Source: Croceivirga thetidis (GTDB lineage: Bacteria; Bacteroidota; Bacteroidia; Flavobacteriales; Flavobacteriaceae). Taken from it: a stretch of 64,000 nucleotides of DNA. Position numbers and translations under genes: made by a program. The DNA lies in assembly GCF_012272815.1 (NCBI RefSeq), contig NZ_JAAWWL010000001.1:956154-1020153 (forward strand), written 5' to 3'. Below the pieces are notes generated by a model. The model was not told the DNA's origin, ran no database searches, and saw only the letters and a list, made by a program, of their open reading frames with translations. Numbering within the stretch: the first letter of the stretch is position 1; the number at the start of each line of letters is the position of its first letter. Shown here piece by piece: positions 1 through 8,679 of the stretch.

Positions 1-1006
1 TGGCAAAAGCCAATCCAAATGAAAGTGGACTTCCAATCCAGTTTTTAAAGATGAACATCAACCCAATCAAACTACCAATTACAATGTGTCCAGCCTGCAT
101 GTTTGCGTACAGACGAATTAAAAGCGAAAAAGGTTTAATGATCAATCCCAACAATTCTATGGGTACTAATATGATGTATAATGGTATTTTACCATACCAA
201 GGCAACGAATCGCCTAAAGGGTTGAACTGGTGCATCCAGTAATCCTTTGTTCCAGTAAAATTTGTTATCAAGAAGGTTAAAATGGCCAAAGCTGTAGTTA
301 TGGCAATGTTACCTGTAACATTAATCCCCAGGGGAGTCATGCCAAACATGTTCAAAAACCATATAAAAAAGAATACGGTCAATAGAAAAGGCATGTACTT
401 TTTGTAACGTTTCTCTCCGATATTAGGCCTAGCAATGTCATCTCGTATATAAAGGACTATAGGCTCAAAAAATCGGCCAACTCCGGTAGGAATACCTCCA
501 TTTTTAGCATAAGACCTTGCAAGACTTGTAAATAACCAGAACATTAAAAGTCCTGTCACTATAATCATGAACACGTTCTTAGTTATGCTAAAATCTAAAG
601 GTTTGGCATTTGTTGGATGATGTTCTTTATCATAATTTATGGTGCCCTCTGCGTCAGTTTTGTAAATTTTACTGTGGTAAAGCTTGTAATAGTTACCATC
701 GGCCTCTGCCAAAGTCTCGCCATGATGGAATTTAGAAGAAGAAAATACTTTTAGTCCTTCGTCCCACAGAATTACAGGCAGTGGAAACCCAACATATTTG
801 TGCTCACCGTTCTCCTCAGTATAGGAAAAAAGAGAAAAATCGTGGGAATCCTGAAGGTGATGGGAGATATACTCTTTGATTTCGGTTTTTAGGTCTTTAC
901 CGTGGCCATCTTCACCATGTTGTTCCTCCTTCTCAGTTGCGAAGGAAATTTGTCCAAAAATCAGTACAGAAAATAGAAGAAAACTCTTCAAAATCGTTTT
1001 TCGCAT
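1..1006 (-). CDS. atpB: F1Fo ATP synthase subunit a (partial, C-terminus outside window)
   Basis: Membrane subunit a of the Fo proton channel, which passes protons to the c-ring. Reading the complement from the ATG at 1006 gives an open frame to the left edge. It starts MRKTILKSFLLFSVLIFGQ, a signal-like hydrophobic segment, then a His/Glu-rich extracytoplasmic stretch of over 100 residues that is typical of Bacteroidota AtpB, then hydrophobic helices including IARPNIGEKRYKKYMPFLLT and the segment FLNMFGMTPLGINVTGNIA. The conserved channel Arg helix must lie beyond the window. It sits downstream of the AtpI-like and DUF6168-like genes on the same strand, the usual flavobacterial order before atpE-atpF-atpH-atpA-atpG. 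Identification is by family resemblance and gene order. Confidence 0.93.
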   Translation of the reverse strand, partial: MRKTILKSFLLFSVLIFGQISFATEKEEQHGEDGHGKDLKTEIKEYISHHLQDSHDFSLFSYTEENGEHKYVGFPLPVILWDEGLKVFSSSKFHHGETLAEADGNYYKLYHSKIYKTDAEGTINYDKEHHPTNAKPLDFSITKNVFMIIVTGLLMFWLFTSLARSYAKNGGIPTGVGRFFEPIVLYIRDDIARPNIGEKRYKKYMPFLLTVFFFIWFLNMFGMTPLGINVTGNIAITTALAILTFLITNFTGTKDYWMHQFNPLGDSLPWYGKIPLYIILVPIELLGLIIKPFSLLIRLYANMQAGHIVIGSLIGLMFIFKNWIGSPLSFGLAFA

Positions 1007-1039
1007 TGCGCTTGAAATAACGGTCTCTAAAAATCGGTG

Positions 1040-1047
1040 CAAATGTA
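1040..1047 (-). promoter_or_regulatory. candidate -7 element upstream of atpB
   Basis: The complement reads TACATTTG, a match to the Bacteroidota -7 consensus TAnnTTTG, 33 bases before the atpB ATG. No clear TTG sits 19 bases further upstream (the sequence there is T-rich), so this may be a weak internal promoter giving atpB and later atp genes transcription separate from the porW-bactofilin-atpI unit. Confidence 0.35.
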
Positions 1048-1119
1048 AGCCATTTACTAAGAAAGAAAAAAGCTTTACAGGTTTATTTTAAGGGATTTCG
1101 ACGTCTGGTTGTCAAGGAA

Positions 1120-1509
1120 TTATTTTTCCAGTGAATTCAAAAGTTTTGAAGCGTAAAAGGTCTCCAAAACAAGCGCAATTAAGTAAGGAATCAAAAAAGC
1201 AGAAATTTCTAGTTTATCGGTAACGCCGTCAGATTTGTAGACTGGATAAAAAACTAAAAAGAACACCAAAAATTTTAATAGGCTTCCTGCCATGAAAAGG
1301 AAACCCATGGCATTGCTCAGGCGGTCTTTTAAGAAATAAATTATCAAAAAAATTAGTGCAGCCAGTATAAAATTAATCACGTAAGAAGTTGCAATTAAAT
1401 TATCCCATAATGGGAGGTTGTTCGACTGCAGCGCAAAAAGGTGCAGCCCAAATGCCACCAATAGACTTAACATTAGCACACCTAGGAAAATCAAAGGTAA
1501 TCTCGCCAT
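1120..1509 (-). CDS. small tetra-helical membrane protein of the ATP synthase locus (DUF6168-like)
   Basis: A 129-residue, very hydrophobic protein with about four predicted membrane helices (starting MARLPLIFLGVLML; later YVINFILAALIFLIIYF and LIPYLIALVLETFYA). The start is the ATG at 1509, which shares its A with the stop of the AtpI-like gene (TAATG), so translation is probably coupled. It resembles the flavobacterial DUF6168 family found between atpI and atpB; that name is from memory. Position suggests a role in assembling the Fo sector or c-ring, as for UncI/AtpI proteins. That is inference from context only. Confidence 0.75.
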   Translation of the reverse strand: MARLPLIFLGVLMLSLLVAFGLHLFALQSNNLPLWDNLIATSYVINFILAALIFLIIYFLKDRLSNAMGFLFMAGSLLKFLVFFLVFYPVYKSDGVTDKLEISAFLIPYLIALVLETFYASKLLNSLEK

Positions 1510-1736
1510 TAATATTCTATCTTTTTCAATTGGCGCAAAACTACCCAAATTGAAATTGCCACACCCAAGAGTGTGGCAATTACCGTAAATATTCTTTTTT
1601 CGGTTTCGAAATGACCATCTAGCCATTTGCCTCCTTGAACCGCGAGATAAATAATCGCACCCATCTCAAAGGCAATGCCTGTGAGAATCAGTGAATTTTT
1701 GAATCCCTTTTTCTTAGGAGACTTTTGCTGGCTCAT
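1509..1736 (-). CDS. atpI: AtpI-like protein (ATP synthase gene 1 / F0F1-ATPase subunit)
   Basis: A 75-residue protein starting MSQQKSPKKKGF, with a basic N-terminus and two membrane helices (NSLILTGIAFEMGAIIYLAV and a second around VIATLLGVAISIWVVL) joined by a short loop with GKWLD, the hallmark of the AtpI/Q-type ATPase subunit family. AtpI homologues help assemble the c-ring. The ATG at 1736 lies inside the end of the bactofilin gene (23-base overlap), and its stop overlaps the next start by one base, so the three genes form a tightly coupled unit. Longer upstream starts in this frame would lie deeper in the bactofilin gene and were not chosen. Confidence 0.8.
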   Translation of the reverse strand: MSQQKSPKKKGFKNSLILTGIAFEMGAIIYLAVQGGKWLDGHFETEKRIFTVIATLLGVAISIWVVLRQLKKIEY

Positions 1737-2166
1737 TTTTAGCCGATTGCTGATGGCTCTTAATAGCACCATTTGAAGAATGGTTACTTGAGTTTGATGG
1801 TGGTGTTCCTTTACCCATTGTACAAGAGGCATTAAAAGTAGCACCAGGTTCCACGGCCAGTTTGGCTACATCAACAGTTCCTTCGATACGTGCTGAAGAT
1901 TTTAAAGATAATAACTGTGAAACGTATAATTCACCCTTAAAGTTACCTTCAATATCGGCATTTACACATTCTACTTTTCCGTTAATTAAGCCATCTTTAC
2001 CGATGACCACTTTACCAGAGGTCTTTACATTACCTTCAAGTTTGCCGTCAATTCTGAAATCGGCTTCTGAGGTAATATCACCTTTAATTTTCGTATTCTT
2101 TTCGATTCTGTTGGGCTGTCCGCCAAAATTGTCCATAGGTCGGGGTTTTTTGTTGTCTGAAAACAT
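1714..2166 (-). CDS. bactofilin family polymer-forming protein
   Basis: A 150-residue bactofilin: short charged N-terminus with PNRIEKNTKIKGDI, then a repetitive right-handed beta-helix core (FRIDGKLEGNVKTSGKVVIG, later RIEGTVDVAKLAVEPGA), and a Ser/Asn/Lys-rich disordered tail from about residue 120. Bactofilins self-assemble into filaments that scaffold envelope processes. The ATG at 2166 (MFSDNKKP) is preferred; a GTG at 2178 overlapping the porW stop (GTGA) is the alternative and would add four residues. The flavobacterial pairing of bactofilin with atpI is conserved but its meaning is unknown to me. Confidence 0.88.
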   Translation of the reverse strand: MFSDNKKPRPMDNFGGQPNRIEKNTKIKGDITSEADFRIDGKLEGNVKTSGKVVIGKDGLINGKVECVNADIEGNFKGELYVSQLLSLKSSARIEGTVDVAKLAVEPGATFNASCTMGKGTPPSNSSNHSSNGAIKSHQQSAKNEPAKVS

Positions 2167-2174
2167 GTTTTTGC

Positions 2175-4724
2175 TCACGGTTTTGGGGTTAACATTTGAA
2201 GCTGATAATCATCCAAATTTTTATGCACTTGAATGATTTGATAATTTACTGATGAAATTACGAAATTCTCATCTTTAATACGGTAGTCCCTGTTGTTTTT
2301 TATGAGTTCTGCAAAGCCCAGAGCAAAGTCCCTGCCCTTAAATCCATGCACTACCACAAACTCGGTTTCAAGGTCATAAATGTCCTTGGAAACAACATTT
2401 TTATACTTAAGGTCCTTAATGACCTCTTCCAATTCTTCTTTCAGGGCTTCTGCCTTGCTATCTAAAATTCGTTTAAAGGTGAAAACCACCTTCCAGTTCT
2501 TAGTTCCTTGTGAAATCGAATCCAATGAAAATTCTTTGGTTGCCAGCTTTGGTAACTGTTCAGCAACCATACTTTCTGCTTTTTTGCCTTCTGGCTTATT
2601 CGGATACGTCAACGCCACATAGTTCAATGCTTCTTTAAAAGCCTCAAATCCTTGCAATCGCCCGACGGCATTTGCCTTCAGCATTTCAAATTTTGGAACG
2701 ATTTCATCACCTGTGTATTGGTTGATATACGCCTGTGATTGCGTAATCACCATAAAATACTCTTGATTCTGATAACGCCTGAATAATTCTTCATATCTGG
2801 CATCAGGACTCTCGTCATCACCATTTAAGAAGGCCTCTGGGTTCAACAATATCTCTGCATAACGACTATCGCGATGATTAGAGATGATGTCTTGCCGCAT
2901 GTCATCAGCCTTATAAGGGTCTGTTTCTTCATAAATCTTGTACAACTGATATTTTGACGGTAAGACCAGTCTGTCTATAGGATTTGATGCCAAAACCCGC
3001 TCAAGTTTACTCGATGCCAATTGGTTTTCTTTAAATTTCTCCTTGTAAATCAGTCCCAACTGGTAATTGGCAAAATTTCGTTCATCTCGTAAACTATCGA
3101 TGACCGCTACGTCTGTCGGTATTTGTTCAAGATAAAAGTCCAATGAAAACTTGTCATCTTCCGACACCTCTGCAGCATTCTCACCGGCTGTCAACTCACC
3201 TGTTGCCTCTGAAATGCTAATTCGTTGCTTGTTGCTCCAGCGCCAATCATCGGAAAGTTCACGATCACCCCAGCGAGTTCGGAATTCCGTTTTTCCATAG
3301 CCTAGACTAGTAACATTGTAGAAATAAAACTTACCCTGGTTTTCTCGACCGCCTTTCGACTGTTGAAACGTGGCGAAACCTGCCTCGGTCTTGCGCTCTT
3401 TTTCTTCTTCTTCTGCTTCTTGTTTTGCTTTTAATTCTGCTATGAAGTCCTCAAAATAGGCCTTTCGTTCCGCTTCGGGCATTTCATAAACGGTAATTAC
3501 GCTATCAGAATATTGTACAATATCCTCGTACTTAATGACATCTTCCAAATTATCCAACCGCTTTTTAATACTCCGGAATTTACGGGTACCTTCTTTAAGA
3601 TTGGTCAATGTGCTATCGTAATAGGCCCCAGAAGTTTTGTATTCATTTCCGTCGAAATAATAATCAGCCAAGCTTTGATAATTCCGTGCATTCAATTCAC
3701 GTTCACCATTTGCATTTTGAATGGACTTGTTATAGTAGGCCAACGCTAAACTGTCAGATTCAGTCGCCAAATGATACTGGGCCACTTCTCGGTAAATTTT
3801 CCCCAAAAAGGGTCGATTTTCTCGATTTTCTTGTAATTCCGTTAAATATTCTAGCAAAAACTCACGATTTTCCTCTGTAATCTCAGTATTTTGAATCTTC
3901 TTTAAATGCGAATTAACCATGTAAACCCGAGGTGATTTACGATTCAATGCTATCACCTTATCGAAGGCATAATTCGCACTGTCTTTAAACCCAAGTTGAT
4001 TGTATAATTGGCCTATGATAAAAAGGTATCTGCCTTTCTCCTCATTTTTCTTGGTATACGCCTGGGCGATTTTCAATTTTTGTATTGCAGTGTCTGGAGC
4101 ATTTAAATTTACATAGCATTGGGCCAATACTGCATTGCCATCTGCATACTCTTGGTCTTTCAATTCTTCATAATAGAAAAGACGCTTTAAATTCTTGATG
4201 GCCAATTCAGGATTATCCAGGCGCATGTTTGTCTTTTCCCTCCAAATGCTTGCCTGGTTCAGCTTATTGCTCTGGTTGTAATTCTTGAGGATGTAATTAA
4301 AGGATTCAAGTGCAGGAATGTAACGCTGGTCAAAATACCGTGCTTTACCCAAAAGTAAAAAAGCCTCGTCTGTTTGCGGATTTCGCTCCTCGTCCTTAAT
4401 ATTCATGCTGTGTTTCTGAATGGCTTTCGTCGCCTTTTCTTCAGCACGTTCAAAATTAGGATTGTTATTCTCAGAATCGAGCTTTACCTCATCGGTAACT
4501 TCTAAGCGTTCTATGGGAAGTAGCTCCCAAAAATTATCCTTATACGAATTTCGAAGCTCTGCACGGCCCTCTTCAAAAGCCAAATTACCATTATATAAGG
4601 TGTTGTATTTTGTGTTGAGGGCATGCCAATTACGATTGATAAACTTGTCCTTTTTCACAGAACAGCCCATCAATACCATGGCCAAAACAAAAGCTACAGT
4701 AGAAAAACGAATAGTTAGCCTCAA
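2175..4724 (-). CDS. porW: type IX secretion system periplasmic lipoprotein PorW/SprE
   Basis: An 849-residue lipoprotein of the type IX secretion system, called SprE in gliding flavobacteria. The signal MRLTIRFSTVAFVLAMVLMGC ends in a lipobox with acylated Cys21; then NRNWHALNTKYNTLYNG, the characteristic start of the family; then tandem TPR-type helical repeats through about residue 370, a Glu/Lys-rich segment (AEEEEKERK) and a second helical half (TDPYKADDMRQDIISNH). In other organisms PorW/SprE links the inner-membrane motor to outer-membrane T9SS parts and is needed for secretion and gliding. The start is TTG, as no ATG precedes the signal peptide. The stop overlaps the bactofilin gene's alternative GTG start. 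Confidence 0.9.
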   Translation of the reverse strand: MRLTIRFSTVAFVLAMVLMGCSVKKDKFINRNWHALNTKYNTLYNGNLAFEEGRAELRNSYKDNFWELLPIERLEVTDEVKLDSENNNPNFERAEEKATKAIQKHSMNIKDEERNPQTDEAFLLLGKARYFDQRYIPALESFNYILKNYNQSNKLNQASIWREKTNMRLDNPELAIKNLKRLFYYEELKDQEYADGNAVLAQCYVNLNAPDTAIQKLKIAQAYTKKNEEKGRYLFIIGQLYNQLGFKDSANYAFDKVIALNRKSPRVYMVNSHLKKIQNTEITEENREFLLEYLTELQENRENRPFLGKIYREVAQYHLATESDSLALAYYNKSIQNANGERELNARNYQSLADYYFDGNEYKTSGAYYDSTLTNLKEGTRKFRSIKKRLDNLEDVIKYEDIVQYSDSVITVYEMPEAERKAYFEDFIAELKAKQEAEEEEKERKTEAGFATFQQSKGGRENQGKFYFYNVTSLGYGKTEFRTRWGDRELSDDWRWSNKQRISISEATGELTAGENAAEVSEDDKFSLDFYLEQIPTDVAVIDSLRDERNFANYQLGLIYKEKFKENQLASSKLERVLASNPIDRLVLPSKYQLYKIYEETDPYKADDMRQDIISNHRDSRYAEILLNPEAFLNGDDESPDARYEELFRRYQNQEYFMVITQSQAYINQYTGDEIVPKFEMLKANAVGRLQGFEAFKEALNYVALTYPNKPEGKKAESMVAEQLPKLATKEFSLDSISQGTKNWKVVFTFKRILDSKAEALKEELEEVIKDLKYKNVVSKDIYDLETEFVVVHGFKGRDFALGFAELIKNNRDYRIKDENFVISSVNYQIIQVHKNLDDYQLQMLTPKP

Positions 4725-4801
4725 TGTATAAATCTTTCCTATCCTTTGATAACTTAAAAAAGACTGGAATATTATAGGGCTAATCGATAAACTGCAAAGT
4801 T

Positions 4802-5518
4802 TTAGGTTGCCGGCTCAGCGGTATTTCCTGCAAAAAATGATTCGAGTTCCTTAAGGGTCTCTGCAGAAGTTTGAATGTCCTTGACGATTTCGCCTTTATT
4901 CAACACCACGATTCGTTCACAAACTTCGGTTACATGCATCAAATCATGGCTAGAAACCAAAACGGTTACATCTTCTTTTGCGGCCAATTCTTTGATTATA
5001 GCCTTTAATCGTATTTGAGTAGTGGGGTCTAAATTTGCAAAAGGTTCATCTAGAATGACAACTTCTGGACTACCGATAAAACTGGCTACAATACCGGCCT
5101 TCTTCTGATTACCTTTTGACAAATCTCTCAGATATTTCTTTTGGCCTAAAATTTCACCATGAAAGAAATCTTCGAAGGTGGCTAATAAAGCATCTACATC
5201 GGCTTTATTTCTGCCGCGAAGTTCACCAATAAAATAGAAATACTCTTCAGGGGTCAGATATCCGATAAGAAAGGTTTCATCAATAAAGGCGGAGGTAAAG
5301 GGTTTCCAAGCCTCACTTTGGTCAACACGCACATCATTATTCATAATATGACCTGAACTTGGTTGAATTAAATCAAGCAAAAGGCTGAAAAGTGTGGTCT
5401 TACCCGCTCCATTGTTGCCAACAAGTCCAAAACTTTGGCCCCTGGGTATCTCTAGAGATTCAATATTCAGTACCGTTTGTTGTCCGTATTTTTTTGAGAG
5501 GTTATTTGCTGTAATCAT
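4802..5518 (-). CDS. ABC transporter ATP-binding protein
   Basis: A 238-residue ATPase. Walker A is GNNGAGKTT (about residues 35-43), the signature region is LRDLSKGNQKKAG, Walker B is VVILDEPFANLDP and the switch His is in VLVSSHDLMHV. This form (SKGNQKK rather than LSGGQ) is typical of ATPases that drive exporters with a separate DUF5687-type or ABC-2-like permease. The gene follows the DUF5687 membrane protein on the same strand after about 50 bases, so the pair probably forms one exporter. The cargo cannot be read from sequence. Confidence 0.9.
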   Translation of the reverse strand: MITANNLSKKYGQQTVLNIESLEIPRGQSFGLVGNNGAGKTTLFSLLLDLIQPSSGHIMNNDVRVDQSEAWKPFTSAFIDETFLIGYLTPEEYFYFIGELRGRNKADVDALLATFEDFFHGEILGQKKYLRDLSKGNQKKAGIVASFIGSPEVVILDEPFANLDPTTQIRLKAIIKELAAKEDVTVLVSSHDLMHVTEVCERIVVLNKGEIVKDIQTSAETLKELESFFAGNTAEPAT

Positions 5519-5535
5519 AGAATTATTTTTTGTTG

Positions 5536-5549
5536 TCCTGCATGCAGGA
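5536..5549. repeat. 14-bp perfect palindrome between exporter genes
   Basis: TCCTGCATGCAGGA is its own reverse complement and lies in the spacer between the permease-like gene and its ATPase gene, 17 bases before the ATPase start. It could be a protein-binding site or a small RNA hairpin affecting translation of the ATPase. It has no T-run on the downstream side, so it is unlikely to be a terminator. Confidence 0.45.
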
Positions 5550-5570
5550 AATCAATACTGTTTAAAATTT

Positions 5571-7040
5571 TTATCCTTTTTGCTTGTATGCAGCAAGGGT
5601 CTTATACTTTTCTTTCTTGTAAATATTTTCAATCAGTTCGAAAACCTTATTCTTAAAAACAAACCCAGCCACACCAAACAAAGCGACAAATATGTAACCA
5701 GCCATCGGACTTATAGTAAAATGCCCAATAGCATAAATAACCATTGGCAAAAACAATTTGGGTAGCGTCAACAACAATGTTTTTGCATTAAAGGCCTGCT
5801 TATCACCAAATGCTTTTTTATTTGAAGTCAAATCGATTGGCGTTTTTACATAGGCGCCACCCCATAAAACCAAATAGGCATTAATACCAACATTATAAAT
5901 TGCCCCTACTACAATTGCTGCATAGGCTTCCCAACCAAAATAGAGGTAAAAAGTGGCTAGAAATGTTGAGATTATGGTTGCTATAATCACCAAATACCAT
6001 TTTGAGTTTAGGTATTCACGGTATTGAATATTCTGGCTCATCATTAAGGGATAATACGAACTGTCCCAACTGGGTACGTATTGGCCAAAACTGAAAAGGA
6101 AACCTCCGGTCACAAAGATTCCAGCAAATATTTTCCATGCTGGCCCCTTGTACACGTCTATACCACCCATAAACAATAGGCCATAAAAAATAAAGAAGAA
6201 ACCCATGATTACTGCTGTACGAGAGCGCTTGTTTCTTTTGATCAGTTTAATGTCATTCTTCAAAAAGGTTCCAAGGTTGCCGAAGCGGTTCAACCAATCT
6301 AAATTCTCCGTCTTGGCCACCGATTTTTTGGTAGCCAGGCCAGCATCTAAGTACATATGCTTTTTGAAATAACTGAAAGACCAAAAGTACAAGCCCAACA
6401 AAACCACCCAAGGAATTGCTGCAGACCATGGAACATCGTAAAAGAAGTCAAAAACAGGTTGGGTATAGACCGTTATGTCAAACCAACTATTGTACTGAGC
6501 TAAACCTGCAAGAATAAAGACCCCAGCAAAGACGTAAAATACATTGTCCTTGTTGTTCGCCAGAACATTGACAAAGTTTAAGCAATAAATTAGGGCCATT
6601 AGGGCCAAGTGCCATCCGATAACATTAGCGGCAGGATAATCTTTAGTTAAAAGAATTATGCTGAATGGGATAAAGAAAAAGGCATGCATCCAATTAAAAA
6701 AGGATACTACGGTTTTACCTAAAGAATAGTTAACCACTTGACTCTTCTTAAAAGGAAGATAGAGCAAAGGTTTTATGTTGGTAACCGGCATTTTTTGAAG
6801 CATATATCGAAATACCAAATCAAAAGCCAGATAATAAATCATGAACTGGTTGACCACGCGTAAAGGGTCACCCAGACCCAATTCTTCAATCATAAAATAG
6901 GAGCCGAAACCAAGACCCAAGAAAACAGCAATAAAATACAAGGCTCCAAAAGCCATTAATATTTTAAACCAAATTTCTGTTTTAAAAGACGCAGATCTGA
7001 AAAACGATTTCCACTGCAGGTTAATGAAGTGTTTGAACAT
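5571..7040 (-). CDS. DUF5687-type multi-pass membrane protein, probable ABC exporter permease
   Basis: A 489-residue integral membrane protein with about ten or more hydrophobic helices, no signal peptide and a basic C-terminus. The N-terminus MFKHFINLQWKSFFRSASF matches the DUF5687 family as I remember it, so the ATG at 7040 is preferred over the one at 7052 (MHQP extension). A central cytoplasmic loop carries KNDIKLIKRNKRSRTA, a motif seen in these proteins. Its partner is the ATPase gene just downstream; together they likely form an ABC-2-like exporter. Substrate unknown. Confidence 0.8.
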   Translation of the reverse strand: MFKHFINLQWKSFFRSASFKTEIWFKILMAFGALYFIAVFLGLGFGSYFMIEELGLGDPLRVVNQFMIYYLAFDLVFRYMLQKMPVTNIKPLLYLPFKKSQVVNYSLGKTVVSFFNWMHAFFFIPFSIILLTKDYPAANVIGWHLALMALIYCLNFVNVLANNKDNVFYVFAGVFILAGLAQYNSWFDITVYTQPVFDFFYDVPWSAAIPWVVLLGLYFWSFSYFKKHMYLDAGLATKKSVAKTENLDWLNRFGNLGTFLKNDIKLIKRNKRSRTAVIMGFFFIFYGLLFMGGIDVYKGPAWKIFAGIFVTGGFLFSFGQYVPSWDSSYYPLMMSQNIQYREYLNSKWYLVIIATIISTFLATFYLYFGWEAYAAIVVGAIYNVGINAYLVLWGGAYVKTPIDLTSNKKAFGDKQAFNAKTLLLTLPKLFLPMVIYAIGHFTISPMAGYIFVALFGVAGFVFKNKVFELIENIYKKEKYKTLAAYKQKG

Positions 7041-7114
7041 AGGTTGGTGCAATTTTTTAGGTTAGTATCTAAATGTACCAAATTGTTACATTAATCTTTT
7101 CTATTGACAAATTC

Positions 7115-7144
7115 TTGACCTTGAACTATGATTATTTAGCTTTG
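7115..7144 (+). promoter_or_regulatory. Bacteroidota sigma-A promoter of the reductase gene
   Basis: TTG (7115-7117), exactly 19 bases, then TAGCTTTG (7137-7144) matches the Bacteroidota housekeeping promoter pattern TTG-N19-TAnnTTTG. The ATG follows 14 bases after the -7 box, leaving a very short leader. Pattern and spacing are both seen directly. Confidence 0.7.
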
Positions 7145-7158
7145 CCAAAATTTTTGCT

Positions 7159-8208
7159 ATGAGTGATTTTCACGCTTTAGAAGTAAGTGCTGTTGAAGCC
7201 TTGACTCCGAATTCGGTTGCCTTATCTTTTGAAATCCCCACTGAATTGCAATCTTCCTTTGCGTTTAAAGCAGGACAATATATTACCCTTAAAAAAGATA
7301 TTGACGGAAAGGATGTGCGACGTGCCTATTCCATTTCTTCGGCACCTTCTTCTGGCAAGTTGACTGTGGGAATTAAAAAAGTGCCTGATGGAACTTTTTC
7401 AAAATTTGCAAATGAATCGATTACTAAGGGAGATGTTCTTGAAGTAATGGCGCCCGAAGGGCGATTTGTCTTTGAACCCAATGACGAACCTAAAACCGTT
7501 TGCGCTTTCGCCGCTGGTAGTGGAATCACACCTATTATAAGCATTGCCCAAACCGTTTTGGAATCAAATAATACCAATCGTTTTGTTTTGGTTTTTGGAA
7601 ATCAAACTCCAAATGAGACCATGTATCATTCTGAAATTCAAGCGCTTTCTAAAAAATATTCCGATAGGTTTTTTGTACAATGGTTATTTAGCAGGAGTTC
7701 TGAAGAAGATGCTCTGTTTGGGCGCATAGAACGGTCAACCGTGAACCTCATCCTCAAAAATAAATTTAAAGACTTTGATTTTGACGCTTTTTACCTCTGC
7801 GGTCCTGAAGAAATGATTACCGTAGTTTCAGAAACCTTGAAAGAACAAGGTATAGATGATTACAAAATTCTTTTTGAACTCTTCACCAGTTCTGAAACTG
7901 AAGATGAGCTAGCTGAAAATCTGGAAGGTAAATCAACCGTTAAGGTTGTTTTGGATGATGAAGAATTTGAGTTTACCATGGACCAGAAAGAACTGGTTTT
8001 GGATGCAGTTTTAAAAAATAATATCGATGCCCCTTACTCTTGTCAAGGTGGTGTTTGCAGTTCGTGTATTGCTAAGGTTGTTGAGGGTAAGGCTGAAATG
8101 GTCAAAAATCAAATTCTTACCGATGGTGAAGTTGAAGAGGGACTGATTTTAACTTGCCAATCCCACCCAACTACATCTACAATTAAAATTGACTACGACG
8201 ATGTTTAA
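7159..8208 (+). CDS. ferredoxin-NADP reductase-like flavoprotein with C-terminal 2Fe-2S domain (PaaE-like)
   Basis: A 349-residue electron-transfer protein. The FAD-binding domain has RRAYSISSAP (about 54-63), the NAD(P) domain has AAGSGITPI and CGPEEM, and the C-terminal plant-type ferredoxin domain binds a 2Fe-2S cluster through Cys295, Cys300, Cys303 and Cys333. This domain order is that of class IA oxygenase reductases such as PaaE (phenylacetyl-CoA epoxidase reductase) and Hmp-like reductases. No paa genes or oxygenase lie nearby, so the partner is unknown; in flavobacteria such reductases often stand alone and may serve desaturases or other diiron enzymes. It has its own strong promoter. 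Confidence 0.88.
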   Translation: MSDFHALEVSAVEALTPNSVALSFEIPTELQSSFAFKAGQYITLKKDIDGKDVRRAYSISSAPSSGKLTVGIKKVPDGTFSKFANESITKGDVLEVMAPEGRFVFEPNDEPKTVCAFAAGSGITPIISIAQTVLESNNTNRFVLVFGNQTPNETMYHSEIQALSKKYSDRFFVQWLFSRSSEEDALFGRIERSTVNLILKNKFKDFDFDAFYLCGPEEMITVVSETLKEQGIDDYKILFELFTSSETEDELAENLEGKSTVKVVLDDEEFEFTMDQKELVLDAVLKNNIDAPYSCQGGVCSSCIAKVVEGKAEMVKNQILTDGEVEEGLILTCQSHPTTSTIKIDYDDV

Positions 8209-8230
8209 TGATTTCCTTTATTAGGAATCA
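8209..8230. terminator. possible hairpin between convergent genes
   Basis: TGATTTCCT and AGGAATCA can pair around a short TTATT loop with one bulged base, right between the convergent reductase and lipoprotein genes. There is no proper T-run, so it is at best a weak bidirectional terminator. Confidence 0.25.
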
Positions 8231-8556
8231 AGATTACAATCAAGTTCGTCAATTGAATCTTGTGCTTCATCAACCGCTTGGTCAAATTCTGCTTTTTCAG
8301 AACTATCAACACAAGGTCTAGCACTTTCTAGCGCATCTAAATAGGTTTGTGCAGAGGCTCTGAAAGCGTTGCAGTTTGCAACGGACGGTTCGATACCAAA
8401 CTGCGTAGCAGCCGCGCTCAAAGCTTCTGCTTCAGTTGATACTTCTTGGGCCCAAAACCGCTCTCCACAATTATCCAAGACAGAATCGTCTTCGGAGCAT
8501 CCACTCCAAATGAGGGTTGTCAATAAAATTCCGAAAGTGTGCTTTAACCGCTTCAT
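8221..8556 (-). CDS. small Cys-containing lipoprotein, unknown function
   Basis: A 111-residue protein with a signal peptide ending in the lipobox WSGC (Cys20), followed by SEDDS, so it is expected to be a lipid-anchored envelope protein. The mature part is acidic and helical and has four further cysteines (NCGERFW, NCNAF, RPCVD, DCNLD) that could form two disulfides. I recognise no family. A -7-like TACTTTTG on the complement (8580-8587) lies 24 bases upstream of the ATG, so it is probably transcribed alone. Confidence 0.75.
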   Translation of the reverse strand: MKRLKHTFGILLTTLIWSGCSEDDSVLDNCGERFWAQEVSTEAEALSAAATQFGIEPSVANCNAFRASAQTYLDALESARPCVDSSEKAEFDQAVDEAQDSIDELDCNLDS

Positions 8557-8679
8557 AATTAATTTGTTAGATTATTTTCCAAAAGTATTGCTAAGCGCTT
8601 ATGCACATGGCTTTCTTGTATAGTTAGGCTTAAACTTTGTATAATCAGAAGATTTCTAACCTGGCAATACTTAGGATTT

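Noticed and set aside
51-242. Plus-strand frame of 63 codons at the left edge
   Set aside because: It is the antisense of atpB, whose reading frame shows clear subunit-a sequence.
1862-2236. Plus-strand frame of 124 codons
   Set aside because: Antisense to the bactofilin beta-helix and the end of porW; its own sequence has no family features.
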